This document shows positions 10,282 through 22,383 of a stretch of DNA of 64,000 nt, one piece after another; within the stretch, counting starts at the first letter, position 1, and every line of letters begins with the position of its first letter. The notes under the pieces were generated by a model, which had not been told where the DNA came from, did not search any database, and worked only from the letters and a program-made list of their open reading frames with translations. The translations under genes and the position numbers were made by a program. Source of the stretch: Agrostemma githago (Eukaryota > Streptophyta > Magnoliopsida > Caryophyllales > Caryophyllaceae); contig OY288259.1 of NCBI GenBank assembly GCA_958450325.1, positions 25,786,734 to 25,850,733 of the forward strand, in the 5' to 3' direction.

Positions 10282-12296
10282 ACTAACATACTAACTTTTA
10301 ATTTTATGTATACTAACATTTTATATTTTTGTACACTAACATTTTATTGTATGTCAATTAACATCTAACATTTTCATTATTCGCATACTAACCAATCTAA
10401 CAATCTAACATTTAATTATCGTTATTTATATTCCGTCTTATATAATACCGCGTATAATTATTTAACAAAACTATTTTCAAAACGATCCGAGCAACGTCCG
10501 TTGAGGCTAAATTAATGATCGTAGGCCTTAAGGCCGAATTACGATATTAAAATGCCTAGGACTTAAGTTTGCAACGACGGTCGAATTTTCGGGTCGAATA
10601 TGTTTAATCACGAATTCCGCCTAAAGTCTATTTAATCTCTTTACAAGTTGTATTGGAGGTGGCGCCCTTCGAGGTGAGCCGCCCTAAACACTTAAGGGCG
10701 TAATAGATCGTGGAGATTCGTCGTTAAATATGTCCGACCCCATTTCATTCAAAATATTATTCTAAAAGAATCATCGACAAATCGGATTAGGACGAAACCC
10801 GTTGACGCCGAGTTAATTGTCACACTATCCGAAAGGATTGATTATGACATTATGACGCGGAGGGAATCGATACTTGTTCTAGCCCGATCAAACTCGATTT
10901 TGCAAATTCGCTCTAAATACTAGATGTCGGTTCTATAACCGAATGTCGAGTATGACGAGCCATCGATATTTACACTAATATAAATTGGACATTATTTATG
11001 TATAGTTTAATTATTTGTCGATTTCAAAATTAATAAATCGGAATCACCACTTTTTCCGAATCGAGTAGCATCTCGAACAGAGGGCACTCGATCGAGTGCC
11101 TTGGCTCACTCGATCGAGTGACATCTCAAATAACAGGCAGAAGGTCCCCACGAGGGGCACTCGATCGAGTCTCCCTCATGACTCGATCGAGTGTCTTGTA
11201 TCATGCCTAAACCGTGAGTCTTCTAAATACCGTAAGCCTCGTCAAATGTTTTACGACTTCGGTCGACACGTGTAAAGTCAATCACGTGCCTACATATTCA
11301 AAACCCATACATTTTATTCTATTTTATTACTTTCACGACTTTGACTAACGTCTTATACGACTAGTCTTGTGTCGACGACTTCATAGTCGTATCCGATGCA
11401 TGACTAGTCCAGACACCAATCTTTCCATATGATAAGTCGGGACAAGGCATCGAGACCCGAGATCGAGGTAGCATCACGCTTTGGTCCCATACGCGAACGC
11501 GTATTAAAGTCTCCTTCCTCCGTTTAATGCACAGTATAATGTGTATTTAATCGAAGTTCGTCCATTTATTCAATTTACGGTCTAGCTTATATTTACTATT
11601 TACGGGTCCGTTTATAGTTAATATTTACCGTTTCCTAAATTCGATTATTCTATTTTATGGCACATTGTATTGTGAATTCCAGGTTGTATTGCGCCCGTGT
11701 AATTTGTAATTTATTTACGAGTTTTCTATTTTTGATGTTTGCCATTTATTGCCTTAAATGAACATCGCATGCTAAATCACTTTGACGTGAATCAAGATGC
11801 ATTAAAATGACGTAGCAACCCATTCAATTTCTATATCTTGTAAAATGTTGTTTGCATAACATTTCACCGTATCACTAACGCGTATATTAGAAAGTCAAAC
11901 GATGTCTTAGTAGAGGCCGCTAAGTGTGGGCGGGGTTGGGTGTCCTTAGTGGGCTTCCCAACACGTACCCTCACCCCTTACTCAGAACCTCGGTTTCCGG
12001 ATGCCCGAAACCGTTGGCACAGGAGAGTCATTCTTTACACGATTACCAGTGTAGATGGTATCGGTATCGTAATGCAAAGGGACGAGCCCAATAAACTCTA
12101 AAACCGAAATGGGCCATACTTTGTGTATGGTCCATGGTGATATAGAGTGGGCTCGAACGGGTACGAACTCCCACAAAGTTCGGTGGCGACTCCATTTCGA
12201 CTTAAATTTCAATTCGATCCATTCTCATATGGAGATGCATTCGCCTACCCAAACCCGCGCGTGGCCGCGTCGGGGTGGACCTAGGTCATGTCCACA
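9358..12296 (+). mobile_element. Solo LTR (2939 bp), Tat type, inserted in gag
   Basis: It starts TGTAGACACTC and ends TCCACA, with CATGG target duplications at 9353-9357 and 12297-12301. There is no internal region. It matches the T1 5' LTR along its length and carries its own tail of about 140 bases that T1 lacks. Features inside: palindromes at 9757, 9795, 9818 and at 11086, 11108, 11159, 11181; TATAAATA near 9851; a compound microsatellite at 10176-10276; and a primer-binding-site-like GGTGGCGACTCC near 12180. It arose by insertion of a full element followed by LTR-LTR recombination. Confidence 0.92.
10176..10276. repeat. Compound microsatellite in solo LTR
   Basis: A C run, then (CT)n, (TA)n and (TTA)n in direct succession. 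Confidence 0.95.
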
Positions 12297-12301
12297 CATG
12301 G

Positions 12302-15300
12302 CCCAAGAGCCCAAAGAAGGGTTCACAAAATATCTGCAAAGATGGAGGGCCGAGAGTGTGAAACTGGTCGACAAGCCCAGTGAGAAGGTCCTAGTGGAGG
12401 CTTTTGTCAAGAACCTCCTCCCATCCTACCGGGTCCATCTCCGGTATGCTATCATCCCAAATTTTGCTGTCCTTACTGAAATGGGCACAAGGATCGAGGA
12501 TGGCCTAAGGTTAGAAAGCCTGATTAAGGCTTCTACCAAAGGCTATCAAGGGGCTAGTTCATCTACAAACAAGCCCACACCTGCAGCTGCAACCCGCAGC
12601 ATTTTCGATGAGGTTAACTTGCTGGATACCTCGTCCAAGAAGAATATTCCAAATCGGGTATTCACAGATAAAGGGACTACCTATACCTATGCTTTACAAA
12701 GGCTATCATCAAAATGCCTTATCCAACCCATAGGCCCTACTCCCGAACTTCCAGTGGAGAAAAGGCCCAAGAGCTACAACATTCAAGCCTATTGCCAGTA
12801 TCACCGGAGTAATGGGCATGACACGGAAAAATGTTGGAAGTTAAAACATCTGATCCAAGATCTGATTGAAAGCGGGAAGATACCGTTGCCCCGAGACAAG
12901 CCGAGTAACAAGGAAAACCCGTTTAGCACCCATGCTATATTCACGGGAGAGGTAATCGACTGTTCACACCTCATTTCCCCTTATATCCCACAAATCAATG
13001 GGATATGGTTCGACGAGGACGATGTGTACCTAGCTAAAGGGGAAGTTGTCCCCGTCACCAGAGAGGAGGTCCGAAAGGCTAAGTCCAAAGCTTTAGCCAC
13101 TAACCACCACGCCACCACTGGGCGCCCTACTCCAACACCCGTCATTGAACCTGCCAGGACGGGATCTACCCTCGAGGAACCAAGCAATGACGCGGCTCTG
13201 GTCCAGCAATTTAGGAGGGTTCGAGCTGACTTAACCATATGGCAACTACTAGTTAGCTCGCAAGCACATCGAGAAGCACTGACTAAGGCTCTCGATGAAA
13301 TTAAGGCCGACTCTCAGGCTACCCCTGCTGAAATGATAGCCACTATCATGCCCTACCTCAAGGGCAAGTCCAAGAATGAAGGCCCACTCATAACCTTCTC
13401 TGAGTCCAATCTACCACCATTTGGGCCCAACCATAATCTGGCCCTGTACATCACGGTCATTTGCCGAGGCAAGTACCTTCGGATGACGCTTATCGACGAC
13501 GGATCTGCCGTAAATGTCCTTCCCCTAAGGACCGTTAGGGCCCTCGGCATCACCGATGCCGACTATCTCTCTACAGCGCAGACTATCCAGGCTTTCGATG
13601 GAAGCCCAAAACCGGTAGCCGGGGCCGTTAAACTGAGAATCATAACAGGCCCGATCGAAAAAGAGTTGGAGTTTCAGGTGATCGATGTCACCTCATCCTT
13701 TAACTTACTACTAGGAAGGCCTTGGATCCATGCAGTCAAGGCCGTATCCTCTACCCTCCACCGAAAGGTCAAGATGCCACTCAAAGACGGTGTCATCACA
13801 TTGGAGGCGACCCCTATGACCGTGGCTAGCTGCAATGCCACAAGCCGGGCCGAACCACGAGGATTCGATTTCGTGGGTATGATCGAAGAGGAATATCTTT
13901 TCAGGCCTTACTTCACCACTAGCATCAACGCGATGCTACAAAATCTGGGTTACCTACCCGGAGCCAACTCGAGACCACATCTTCTAGCTGGGAAGATCAT
14001 CGAAGTCCTAAATGATGGTGAATCACAATTCGGGTTGGGATATGCCATAACTCCAGAAAACGTGGTCCGAGCTGGTATTCACAAGGCCACCAGCATCCTC
14101 AAGGGTACTTATATAGGCCCTTATAGCCCGAAGTTAACTGACTACTTCGTCACCCCTGTACTCGGAGCTATTCAAGTGGGCCTCTACCAACCCACAATCA
14201 CATATCCCGAGAACAAAACGGCTCGGGAATGCAATTTCATCCCTGATGATATATTCACCATTGTCCAGGCCGAGTCCGAGAAGGGTGAAAGCAACTCCGA
14301 GCCCATGCTCGGGCTCCTATTTGGAGAAGACAAGGCCGTCCCCGCTCCAAAAGATGATTTGGTCAACTTGATCCTTCGCAGCGATCGGTTCGACCCAACC
14401 AAGCTAATCTCCGAAGTCGGTGCAAACACCGAGAAAAGGGCATGGAAGAAGACCATAAAATGGACCGATAGTCAAGGACGGGTCTACAAGCTGACCACCG
14501 GCGAGGGAGACATGCGGGATACCGAGTCTGAGTCTGAGTCTGAGTCGGAGTCTGAGTCTGATTCTAGAGGGTATGGTGCTAAAGTCGAGTCTGTAACCCC
14601 TCTTCCCTTAGCCACTTCCACTGAGGTCTCGGGGCCTGTCCCAAGACCTCTCCCTATCCCGCCACTGACCAATGATCAGATGGCCGCTCTATTCGAGATT
14701 TTCTCAAAGTTTACCATTAATAATAATAACGAAAACCGTTCTGCTTACGACTTGTCTTATTTCCAAAATTCTCTCAATTTCAAAAATTTTATATGCAATG
14801 ACATTGAGAAACCCGACGAACAGGTACCTCTGCCTCCGCATCTGATCGAACAACTCAAACAAAGGGAATCCCGAGATCCGGTAATCGAAGAAACCGAGTC
14901 CATCAATGTGGGAACCACTTTAGAGCCCCAGATGCTTAAGTTGGGCCTATCTTTAGATCCCGAGGAGAGAAAAGAATTCACAGACCTCCTCCAAGAATTT
15001 AAAGACGTCTTCGCATGGTCCTACAAGGACATGCCGGGGATAGACCGGGAAATAACTGAACACCGAATACCCATCAAAGATGGGTGTAAACTGGTAAAGC
15101 AGAAACTCCGAAGGATGAAGCCCGAATGGTCCCTCAAAGTTAAAGAGGAAGTAGACAAACAATTCAAAGCAGGCGTTATACAAGTGTCTGAATATTCAGA
15201 CTGGGTTGCAAACATCGTGCCGGTACCCAAGAAGGACGGCAAGGTGCGGGTATGTGTGGACTTTCGGGACCTAAACAAGGCCAGCCCAAAAGACAATTTT

Positions 15301-16842
15301 CCGTTACCACATATCGACATATTGGTGGACAACACGGCCGATCATGCCCTTCTATCATTCATGGACGGGTATGCCGGATACAATCAAATTAAAATGGCAG
15401 AAGAGGATATGGGTAAGACCACCTTCATTACACCATGGGGTACTTACTGTTACACCGTTATGCCGTTTGGGCTTATCAATGCCGGGGCCACTTATCAACG
15501 GACCGCCACCACTTTGTTACATGACATGATGCACAAAGAAGTGGAGGTCTACGTGGACGATATGATCGTCAAATCCAAAGATCGAAGCGGGCATATCACG
15601 ACCCTAAGAAAATTCTTCACCCGGCTGCGCAAAGACGACATGAGACTGAACCCAAAAAAATGCAGTTTTGGGGTAACGTCGGGCAAATTACTGGGCCATA
15701 TCGTTAGCCAACGCGGCATCGAGGTCGACCCAGCTAAAATCAAAGCCATCACCGAGATGCAACCACCCAAGACCGAAAAAGAAATAAGGGGGTTTCTCGG
15801 GAAAGTCCAATACATCAGCCGGTTTATCTCAAAGTTAACCATGGTGTGTGAGCCCATTCTCAAAAAACTGAAGATAGGGGAACGGGTGCTATGGGACGAT
15901 AAATGTCAAGCGGCTTTCGACAAAATCAAGGAGATTCTGTCTGCTCCACCGGTACTAATGCCACCTCAACCCGGCTTGCCTTTGTCGTTATACCTAACAA
16001 CGACCAAGGCAGCAATGGGGGCTATGCTAGCTCAGACAGTCGATTCAGAAGAACGGGCTATTTACTACATCAGTAAAAAGTTCCTCGGGTACGAATGCAA
16101 GTATACGATGCTCGAGAAGACGTGCCTAGCGTTGGTTTGGGCCACAAAAAAGCTCCGACATTACATGCTCAGTCACGAGGTACATGTATTGTCCAAAATG
16201 GATCCTATCAAGTACCTGTTCGAGAAACCCATCCTCAATGGCAGGATGTCCAGATGGACTTTAATGTTATCTGAGTTCGATCTCAAATTTGTACCATTAA
16301 AAGCCATCAAAGGCCGGGTAGTAGCCGAGTTCCTCGCTGATAGCCCGATATCCGAAGAGGGTCACACCGATACCTGGGCCTTTCCTGACGAAGACATATT
16401 CTATACCGATACCGAGACGTGGGATTTGTATTTTGATGGGGCATCCAACTTCCGGGGATTTCGGGTCGGAATTCTGCTGATCTCACCACAAGGGGAACAT
16501 ACACCGTTATCCATCAAATTAGACTTTGACGTGACCAATAACGCAGCCGAATACGAAGCATGCATTCTCGGGTTGCAAGCCGCCGCTGATTTAGGGGTAA
16601 CAAACCTCCGGGTCCACGGTGACTCCTCACTGGTCATCAATCAAGCGCTCCAAAAATGGAAAACTCGTAATGCCAATCTCGTGGCTTACCAAGCACGAGT
16701 ACGGTTTCTAGAGAAACAATTCCAGAAGGTAGAATATATCTACCTGCCCCGGGAAACAAAATCAATTTGCAGATGCAGTTTCCAAATTAGCATCCCTGCT
16801 AAATATACCGGACCATCTTACCAACATGCCAATCTGTGTTGA
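12302..16842 (+). pseudogene. gag-pol: Tat gag-pol: gag C-terminus, protease, RT, RNase H, second RNase H
   Basis: This is the polyprotein that packages and copies the element. Gag resumes at 12298 and includes a zinc-binding-like CQYH...GHDTEKC (12793-12838). Protease is about 13390-13760 with active-site DDGS at 13495-13506. A Glu-Ser repeat lies at 14523-14570. RT is about 15120-15660, with catalytic YVDD at 15550-15561. Ty3-type RNase H is about 15960-16330 and the second RNase H about 16420-16760 (YFDGAS, NNAAEYEA, HGDSS supply the acidic residues). The frame is also open upstream into the solo LTR from 12109, which is chance. A frameshift near 16755-16770 leads to the stop at 16842; the integrase continues in another frame. 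No stop or shift separates gag from pol. Confidence 0.92.
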
Positions 16843-17781
16843 AAGGCGGTCCGAGCCGGCTTATATCCATGCCATCCAGGATATCGAGATAACTGACCAA
16901 GAACCTTGGTATCAAGCTGTCCTAACCTACTTGGCAACGGAAGAATATCCCCCGGGAAATGAAAACCGGGCCAAGAAAGCCTTACGAAGATTGGCGACCC
17001 AATTTGTTCGTACAGACGACGGACAATTATACAAAAAGACAGCACATGGGGCTCTCCTCCTATGTATCGACAAAATACAGGCCGAAAAGGTCATGGCCGA
17101 GGTACACGATGGTGAAAATGGTCCACATATGAACGCCCATATGCTATCCAGTAAAATCATGAGGCTAGGATATTACTGGAACACCATGGAAACAGACTGT
17201 CAGTTATATGTCAAACACTGCCATAACTGTCAGATCTTTGCCAACGTACAGCATATGCCATCTTCCTTATTATATACCATGACATCACCATGGCCATTTT
17301 CGACATGGGGTATTGACATAATTGGAAAGGTGCACCCTTCCGGGACTGGAGGTCACTGCTTCATTTTAGTGGCCATCGACTACTTCACCAAATGGGTCGA
17401 AGCCGAGTCATACCGTGTCTTGAACGCCAAGCACGTGGCCAAATTCATCCAGAATAAGATCATCTGCCGATATGGGATCTCATACGAGTTCATCAGTGAT
17501 CACGGGACCCACTTTCAAGCGGAAACTGCTACTTTGCTAGCAAAATACAAGATTCAGAGGCATACATCTTCACCCTACCGACCCCAAACAAATGGAGCGG
17601 TAGAAGCGGCCAATAAAACAATTGTCACCATACTTCAAAAAAATGGCTGAGAATTATTGGGACTGGCCCGACAAAATACCCTTCGCTCTCTGGGGGTATC
17701 GGACGTCAATTCGCACCGCGACCGGAGCAACTCCATATTATCTAACATATGGAATGGAAGCAGTCCAGCCTGTCGAGCTAG
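16770..17781 (+). pseudogene. int: Tat integrase, frameshifted and truncated
   Basis: Integrase inserts the cDNA into the host chromosome. After the frameshift near 16760 the polyprotein continues with ADAVSKLAS and then the integrase. The zinc-binding HHCC region is about 17120-17240 (H..H, HCHNC). The catalytic core has the three acidic residues in GIDIIG (about 17308-17325), SDHGT (about 17494-17508) and GAVEAANK (about 17596-17619). A run of seven A near 17637-17643 shifts the frame and gives a stop at 17648-17650; sequence typical of the family (WDWPDKIPFALWGYRTS) goes on in the next frame to 17781. There the gene is cut by an LTR fragment of element C. The C-terminus is lost. Confidence 0.9.
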
Positions 17782-18403
17782 AATGAAGTGTGTATGGAGT
17801 ATGAAAAGTTTGTTCTTAATTCACCCAAAATAAATGAGAAGAAAGAAATATCTAAAAGCTTAATCCATGTTATAATATAAAATGTAGTAAAAATGTAATG
17901 TAGTGTGTGACATGGGAGTCACGGTCCACAAAATAAAAATATGAGTCCAAATTAGTTGTAGATTGAGAAAAATAAGGATCATAAAATTATTAAAAGCATT
18001 TCAAAGCAATTCGAGTAAACCTCGCGTTGAAAAATAATTATTTACGAAACTTCGTAATAAAATCGTTAAAGGCTAAATTTTCGTAAATAAAAATAAATCT
18101 TAATTGAAAATATTATATAAATGTGTTTAGACATTTTTAAGAAAAGAAATAACTTAAATCCGAGCTTAAAATGTTAATCATAGAGAAATAGAATTTCTCG
18201 CGAATAAATAAATAGTTTACGATAAAAATCAAATAAATAGTTTAAAATAATTAAAATATTTTAATATAAAAATAAATATTATTTGACTCGAAAATAAAAA
18301 ATAAAGCTTGAAAAAATGATGAAACAGAAGGCCGAAACGTGACAGAGTTATGACGAAGTCATAACGGAAAGGATAAAACGCTAGGAAAATAGCGGGTGTT
18401 ACA
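17782..18403 (-). repeat. Truncated 3' LTR of element C
   Basis: Nearly identical to 32705-33326. Homology starts at AATGAAGTGTGTATGG on the left and ends at the LTR edge GGGTGTTACA. The bases left of 17782 are T1 integrase, while those left of 32705 are continuing LTR, so this copy lacks about 2.85 kb of LTR. Confidence 0.85.
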
Positions 18404-18440
18404 ATCCTCCCCACTAAAAGAAAATTTCGTCCTCGAAACT
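18404..18440 (-). other. Polypurine tract of element C
   Basis: Minus strand reads TTTTAGTGGGGAGGAT directly before the LTR start TGTAACACCC, preceded by TTCGAGGACGAA. This is the usual priming site for plus-strand DNA synthesis, and the phrase is typical of Tekay-type chromoviruses. Confidence 0.8.
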
Positions 18441-19933
18441 GAGAATAAGCAGAAAAGAAACAAGATTACCCCACTCGGAAAGATGGGGATACAAATTTGT
18501 ATAAAAGTTTTGTTTTAAAAGAAAATTTTACAACTTTCAAAGTGATACAAAATCGAATGCAAATATTTATTCCAAGAGGAATTGGGCTATGCTACCCGGA
18601 GTTAAACTTTTTTTATTTATTAAATAGTGAAATCGTAAAGTAAAGTTATTTGATACAATAACATTTTTAAATAACATTTGTAAACGAACTTGGAGAAGAA
18701 TACCGAAAACATGTTCAAAACAAAACGTTTTGATTAAGAAACTCGACAATATTTTGTTTTAAGATAAAACAAAATTTACTTTCGAGAATGCAAGTTTTGT
18801 ATTTAATAAAATCAAATCAGTCCACCAACTATAAAATGAAAACTGATTTCAAAATGTTAAAATTTCGAAAATGTTATCAAAGTAATTATGAAAGTTTTCA
18901 AATACATTATCAAACCTGAACGTAAAATAATTTCGACAATGTTAAAACATTTTACATACTAATCCTATAGTAATTGAAGTATTTGGAAACATGAAAGTCT
19001 TCATAAAATTCTGATCGCTTGAAAATAAAAAATGGAAACAATTTCGAAATAATTTAAAATAAATTATTAAGGCATTTCGAAACAGGTCTAAATATAAATA
19101 CCAACCAAAGATAAAACAAAAGTGAAGTGTAAAGTTCTTAAATTATAATTCAAAAATGTTAAATTTCACGATATCTGAAAAGTTTAAGTTAGTCAAACTT
19201 TTTACAAAACGTTCAATTTTACAATTAGAAATTATAACTCAAAATGTTAAAATTTTACGATAATCCATTTTTTTTAAAGTAGTCAAACTTTTTATAAAAT
19301 AGGGAGTTCGAAAAATAGGTAACGGCTAAATAGAACAAGGATAAACAACAAATCAATACAAAAGTTTTCAAACTCGATAAAGTCGAAGGGATCAGCAGCA
19401 GATGCGGTAACCGAATTCAAGAGAAGCAGAAAGAAAGACGGAGTTGAGAGTCAGAAAGAGCTCTCAAGGATTATAGAACAAATTAACCATCTCGAGAATC
19501 CTGGCACGACTCTCAGAAACACGGGTTCCTAAATGCCCCATCAACTAACGCTAAGTCTAATATCGATACAAGGTAGTCCTACTCAATCTACAACCTCCAA
19601 GATTATCAACTACGATAGCCTCCAAAATTAAGTCTTACGTACCTATATAATCTTTCAATTAGTATGGTAAGAATCCACAAATGATTTATACTAATCCATT
19701 AATTAAGATTCCAACGGTTATCAAAACATACCCAAACTCGTAATCACTAAGGTTCATAAATTTAAACCTCATAAGGTCTGAACTCGAGGTATACTTCAAA
19801 TTTCTCGAGTAAGGAAGACTAAATAAAATCCACCAATTAACAATGTTCGGACACGAAATCCTCAAAAATGATCACCAACATATTTATAATACCACGAGTA
19901 CAGAAGTTGGGGAACTACAATAAATCCTCAAAC
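18441..19933 (-). other. 3' interior of element C, non-coding
   Basis: AT-rich and without a convincing reading frame. On the minus strand it aligns with 4930-5795 of element A, then continues past the point where A is interrupted. Position 19933 is the insertion site of element B. Confidence 0.65.
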
Positions 19934-22346
19934 TGTAACACCCCATTTAACTGGAAGCCTTATCAAGACATCACCAAGTAAATAAAGTTGTTACCATCTC
20001 GGTATAACCCGAGGTAGTAGTCCATTACAATACAATTCAGAAACCAATCATTTAAAACTAAATAATGAATTATTACAATCTCGTATCTACAGGGTGCAGT
20101 GGCACAATTATAGCAGCGGAAGCACAACTTAAAAAGATTATAAAATACATATAAACGTGTTCAGTGATAGCGCAGACCCGTCCCGTACAGTCAACCCGAA
20201 TACAATCATCACACATCATCAACCTGCACACTAGCACTGCTCCCCAAAAGACAGAAGATGTCAAATGGATCGTCGCAGGTCCCCAAATAAAATAGAGTGA
20301 CAATAGACAGAGAGTACGGTTAGAACATGCTAACATTATAACACAAGTACATAATATAAAAATCCAGTCTCAACCGTCTCAGTACCATCATCGGTACCAA
20401 TCAACAATATCATCTCCACATCTCAGTACCATCACGGTACCAATCAATAATCTCATCTCAACATTCTCAGTACCATCCCGGTACCAATCAATAATCTCAT
20501 CTCAACTCTTCTGGCAGGCCCTTTCATTCCGAGTGTGCACACCCCCCGCAGGTTCAACAACCCGCGAGGAGAAATCAGGGAGGGGACCGTGATCAAGGGT
20601 CCCGGCTAGGTCTAAAGCTAGCCTCACCAACTCCAATATATCAATATTCATCAATCATTCCACCATCATTATTCAACATCGTTCTCATCAGCACGATATC
20701 ACATCGTACTCGTAACTCATACATGCATCATAACATTAACGTATTCTAAGTAAGGAAAACCTTACCTTTACAAGCGTGTCACAAGCACAATCAAGCGGGT
20801 TAAAAGACCTCCTCTAAAACATTCATCACCTACAATCAATTGGTATTAACATATAAGTACTACTTAGATTGATCACGCTCTAAGCCGTTACTAACATTAA
20901 AGACTTAATCTTAAATTCCAATTTTACAGCATTGTACTGTCTTGTTATAAAATTCATAATTAAATAACTACTACTTCAATTAACACGAGACCAACTGTGT
21001 TAGAACTGTGATCGTCTTGTCTACCATTTATCTTTTATGATCTTTATCTAAATATCATCTTAACATTGACTTATAATCTGATCTCTACAGACTGACTGAA
21101 TTCGTCGCATAAAAACTATTGATGAGTTACTAATACTAGACTAATTCTTTTAACTCCATTCCAATTTCTATTATCAACTAGACTCAATGAATTTAATGTT
21201 GGCTGAAATTCAAACTCAATTATATGATATATAAATTCGTTTTAACACCCATTACTAAATAGCATTACCGAATCAGTAAATTATAAACGACGGTTCACAA
21301 ATAAATTCTCTAGAAGAAACGACTTTGAATCTGATTACGAAATTTGACAGGCATAAACTAGACTTGAAATAAATTAGGGTTTGTTCTTTGACCTTTTCTC
21401 AATTCGAAACATAAATACGTATATCAATGAACACAAAACAGTACTACGAATCTGAGAATTTCAGTAACTATTTCCTAATTAATGTCTTTAATATAATCTT
21501 CCTCCTAATTTGTATTGGGAATGGTAAGCACGACTAAACCCTAATTATACTCTTAAACATCGTTAAAATAAATTTAAGGAACTTACATGACTCAATCATA
21601 TAAATGAATTGCTAGGATACGATTTGGGATCGAATCCTCTTCTCCTCTTCTCTCTTCCTATTTCTCTCTTCTCCTTTCTCTTCTTGAGTGTGCATTGTGA
21701 GTGAAGGTAGTTTAGGGTTTGCTCCATTGTGATTAGGGTGGTTATACGTGGGTCTATGTAATATTCGGAGTATTTGATTAAAAGTGGGTTAAAAACCTGG
21801 ATTGGCCAATTTCAATCTGTTTTGCTGGTTTATTCCTCTATAAAGTCATTACTCAATGGGTTTGGGTTGCCACCGCCAACTCGGGTGTTAATACTGAGTC
21901 ACAAGGCAGGTATTACAATCTACCCTTCTTAAAAGAAACTTCGTCCCCGAAGTTCATCTCTCGCTACGGAGCGACTAACTATATCAACTAGATAGACCAA
22001 TTAATCATTATCTAATTGACCGATCAATCAATTACCACACTAACATAATTGACGTAATAGTTGTAAGGGGGACGAGTTATTACAATCTACCCACCTTGCA
22101 GAGAGCTTCGTCCCGAAGCTCAGGATCCCATCATTCATGACACCTCTCGACTAACGGTGCCGCCCACCATTCAAACTTAATGGAATACATCACATGACTC
22201 CTCGTATAACTAACTGTTGTATCAGCATCACGCATTGCTAACTAACTACTCACACACTTATGATTAACGACCACCATTTATACTTACTACACGAGGAATG
22301 ATACGATAATTGAGTACACATATCATAAGAAGCAACGGGTATGACA
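19934..22346 (-). repeat. 3' LTR of element B
   Basis: Minus strand starts TGTCATACCCGTTGC and ends GGGGTGTTACA. It contains a triplicated 44-bp unit at 20378-20509 and two internal copies of the polypurine-tract/LTR-edge module at 21911-21955 and 22078-22121. A GGGACC/GGTCCC hairpin lies near 20582-20605. An 87-codon minus-strand frame (20073-20336) is present in both LTRs with two amino-acid differences; I see no family for it. Confidence 0.92.
20378..20509. repeat. Three 44-bp tandem units in B LTR
   Basis: Units start at 20378, 20422 and 20466, each with CTCAGTACCATC...CGGTACCAATCA. GGTACC and GTACC arms make each unit partly palindromic. The same array is in the other LTR at 26366-26497. 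Confidence 0.9.
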
Positions 22347-22383
22347 TCCTACCCTCCTTATAAGGAACTTCGCCCCGAAGTTC
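22340..22383 (-). other. Polypurine tract and LTR edge of element B
   Basis: Minus strand: inverted repeat GAACTTCGGGGCGAAGTTC, a short spacer, AAGGAGGGTAGGA, then LTR start TGTCATACC. Related modules occur twice more inside the LTR. Confidence 0.8.

Larger units (their letters stand above)
5796..17781 (+). mobile_element. Truncated Tat-lineage Ty3/gypsy element T1
   Basis: The element inserted into A after CAAAT and begins TGTAGACACC. Order: partial 5' LTR (5796-8203), leader, gag, protease, RT, RNase H, a second archaeal-type RNase H, and integrase that stops abruptly at 17781 where a fragment of element C's LTR begins. Two RNase H domains are diagnostic of the Tat clade (Ogre, Retand and relatives). 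A solo LTR of the same superfamily sits inside gag at 9358-12296. The element is dead: no primer-binding site, two frameshifts, no 3' LTR. No 3' target duplication can be tested because that end is lost. Confidence 0.85.

Noticed and set aside
12109..12297. N-terminal 63 codons of the long frame beginning at 12109
   Set aside because: They lie inside the solo LTR; the real gag frame comes from 8826 and resumes at 12298. The upstream opening is chance.
14484..14672. Ser/Asp-repeat frame on the minus strand
   Set aside because: Antisense shadow of the Glu-Ser repeat in the Tat polyprotein.
20073..20336. 87-codon minus-strand frame conserved at 20073-20336 and 26061-26324
   Set aside because: The two copies are the same position in the two LTRs of B, so identity only reflects shared origin. 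No domain, and one hydrophobic stretch only.
20378..20509. CRISPR-like regularly spaced repeats
   Set aside because: Continuous 44-bp tandem units in a plant LTR, without unique spacers or cas genes.
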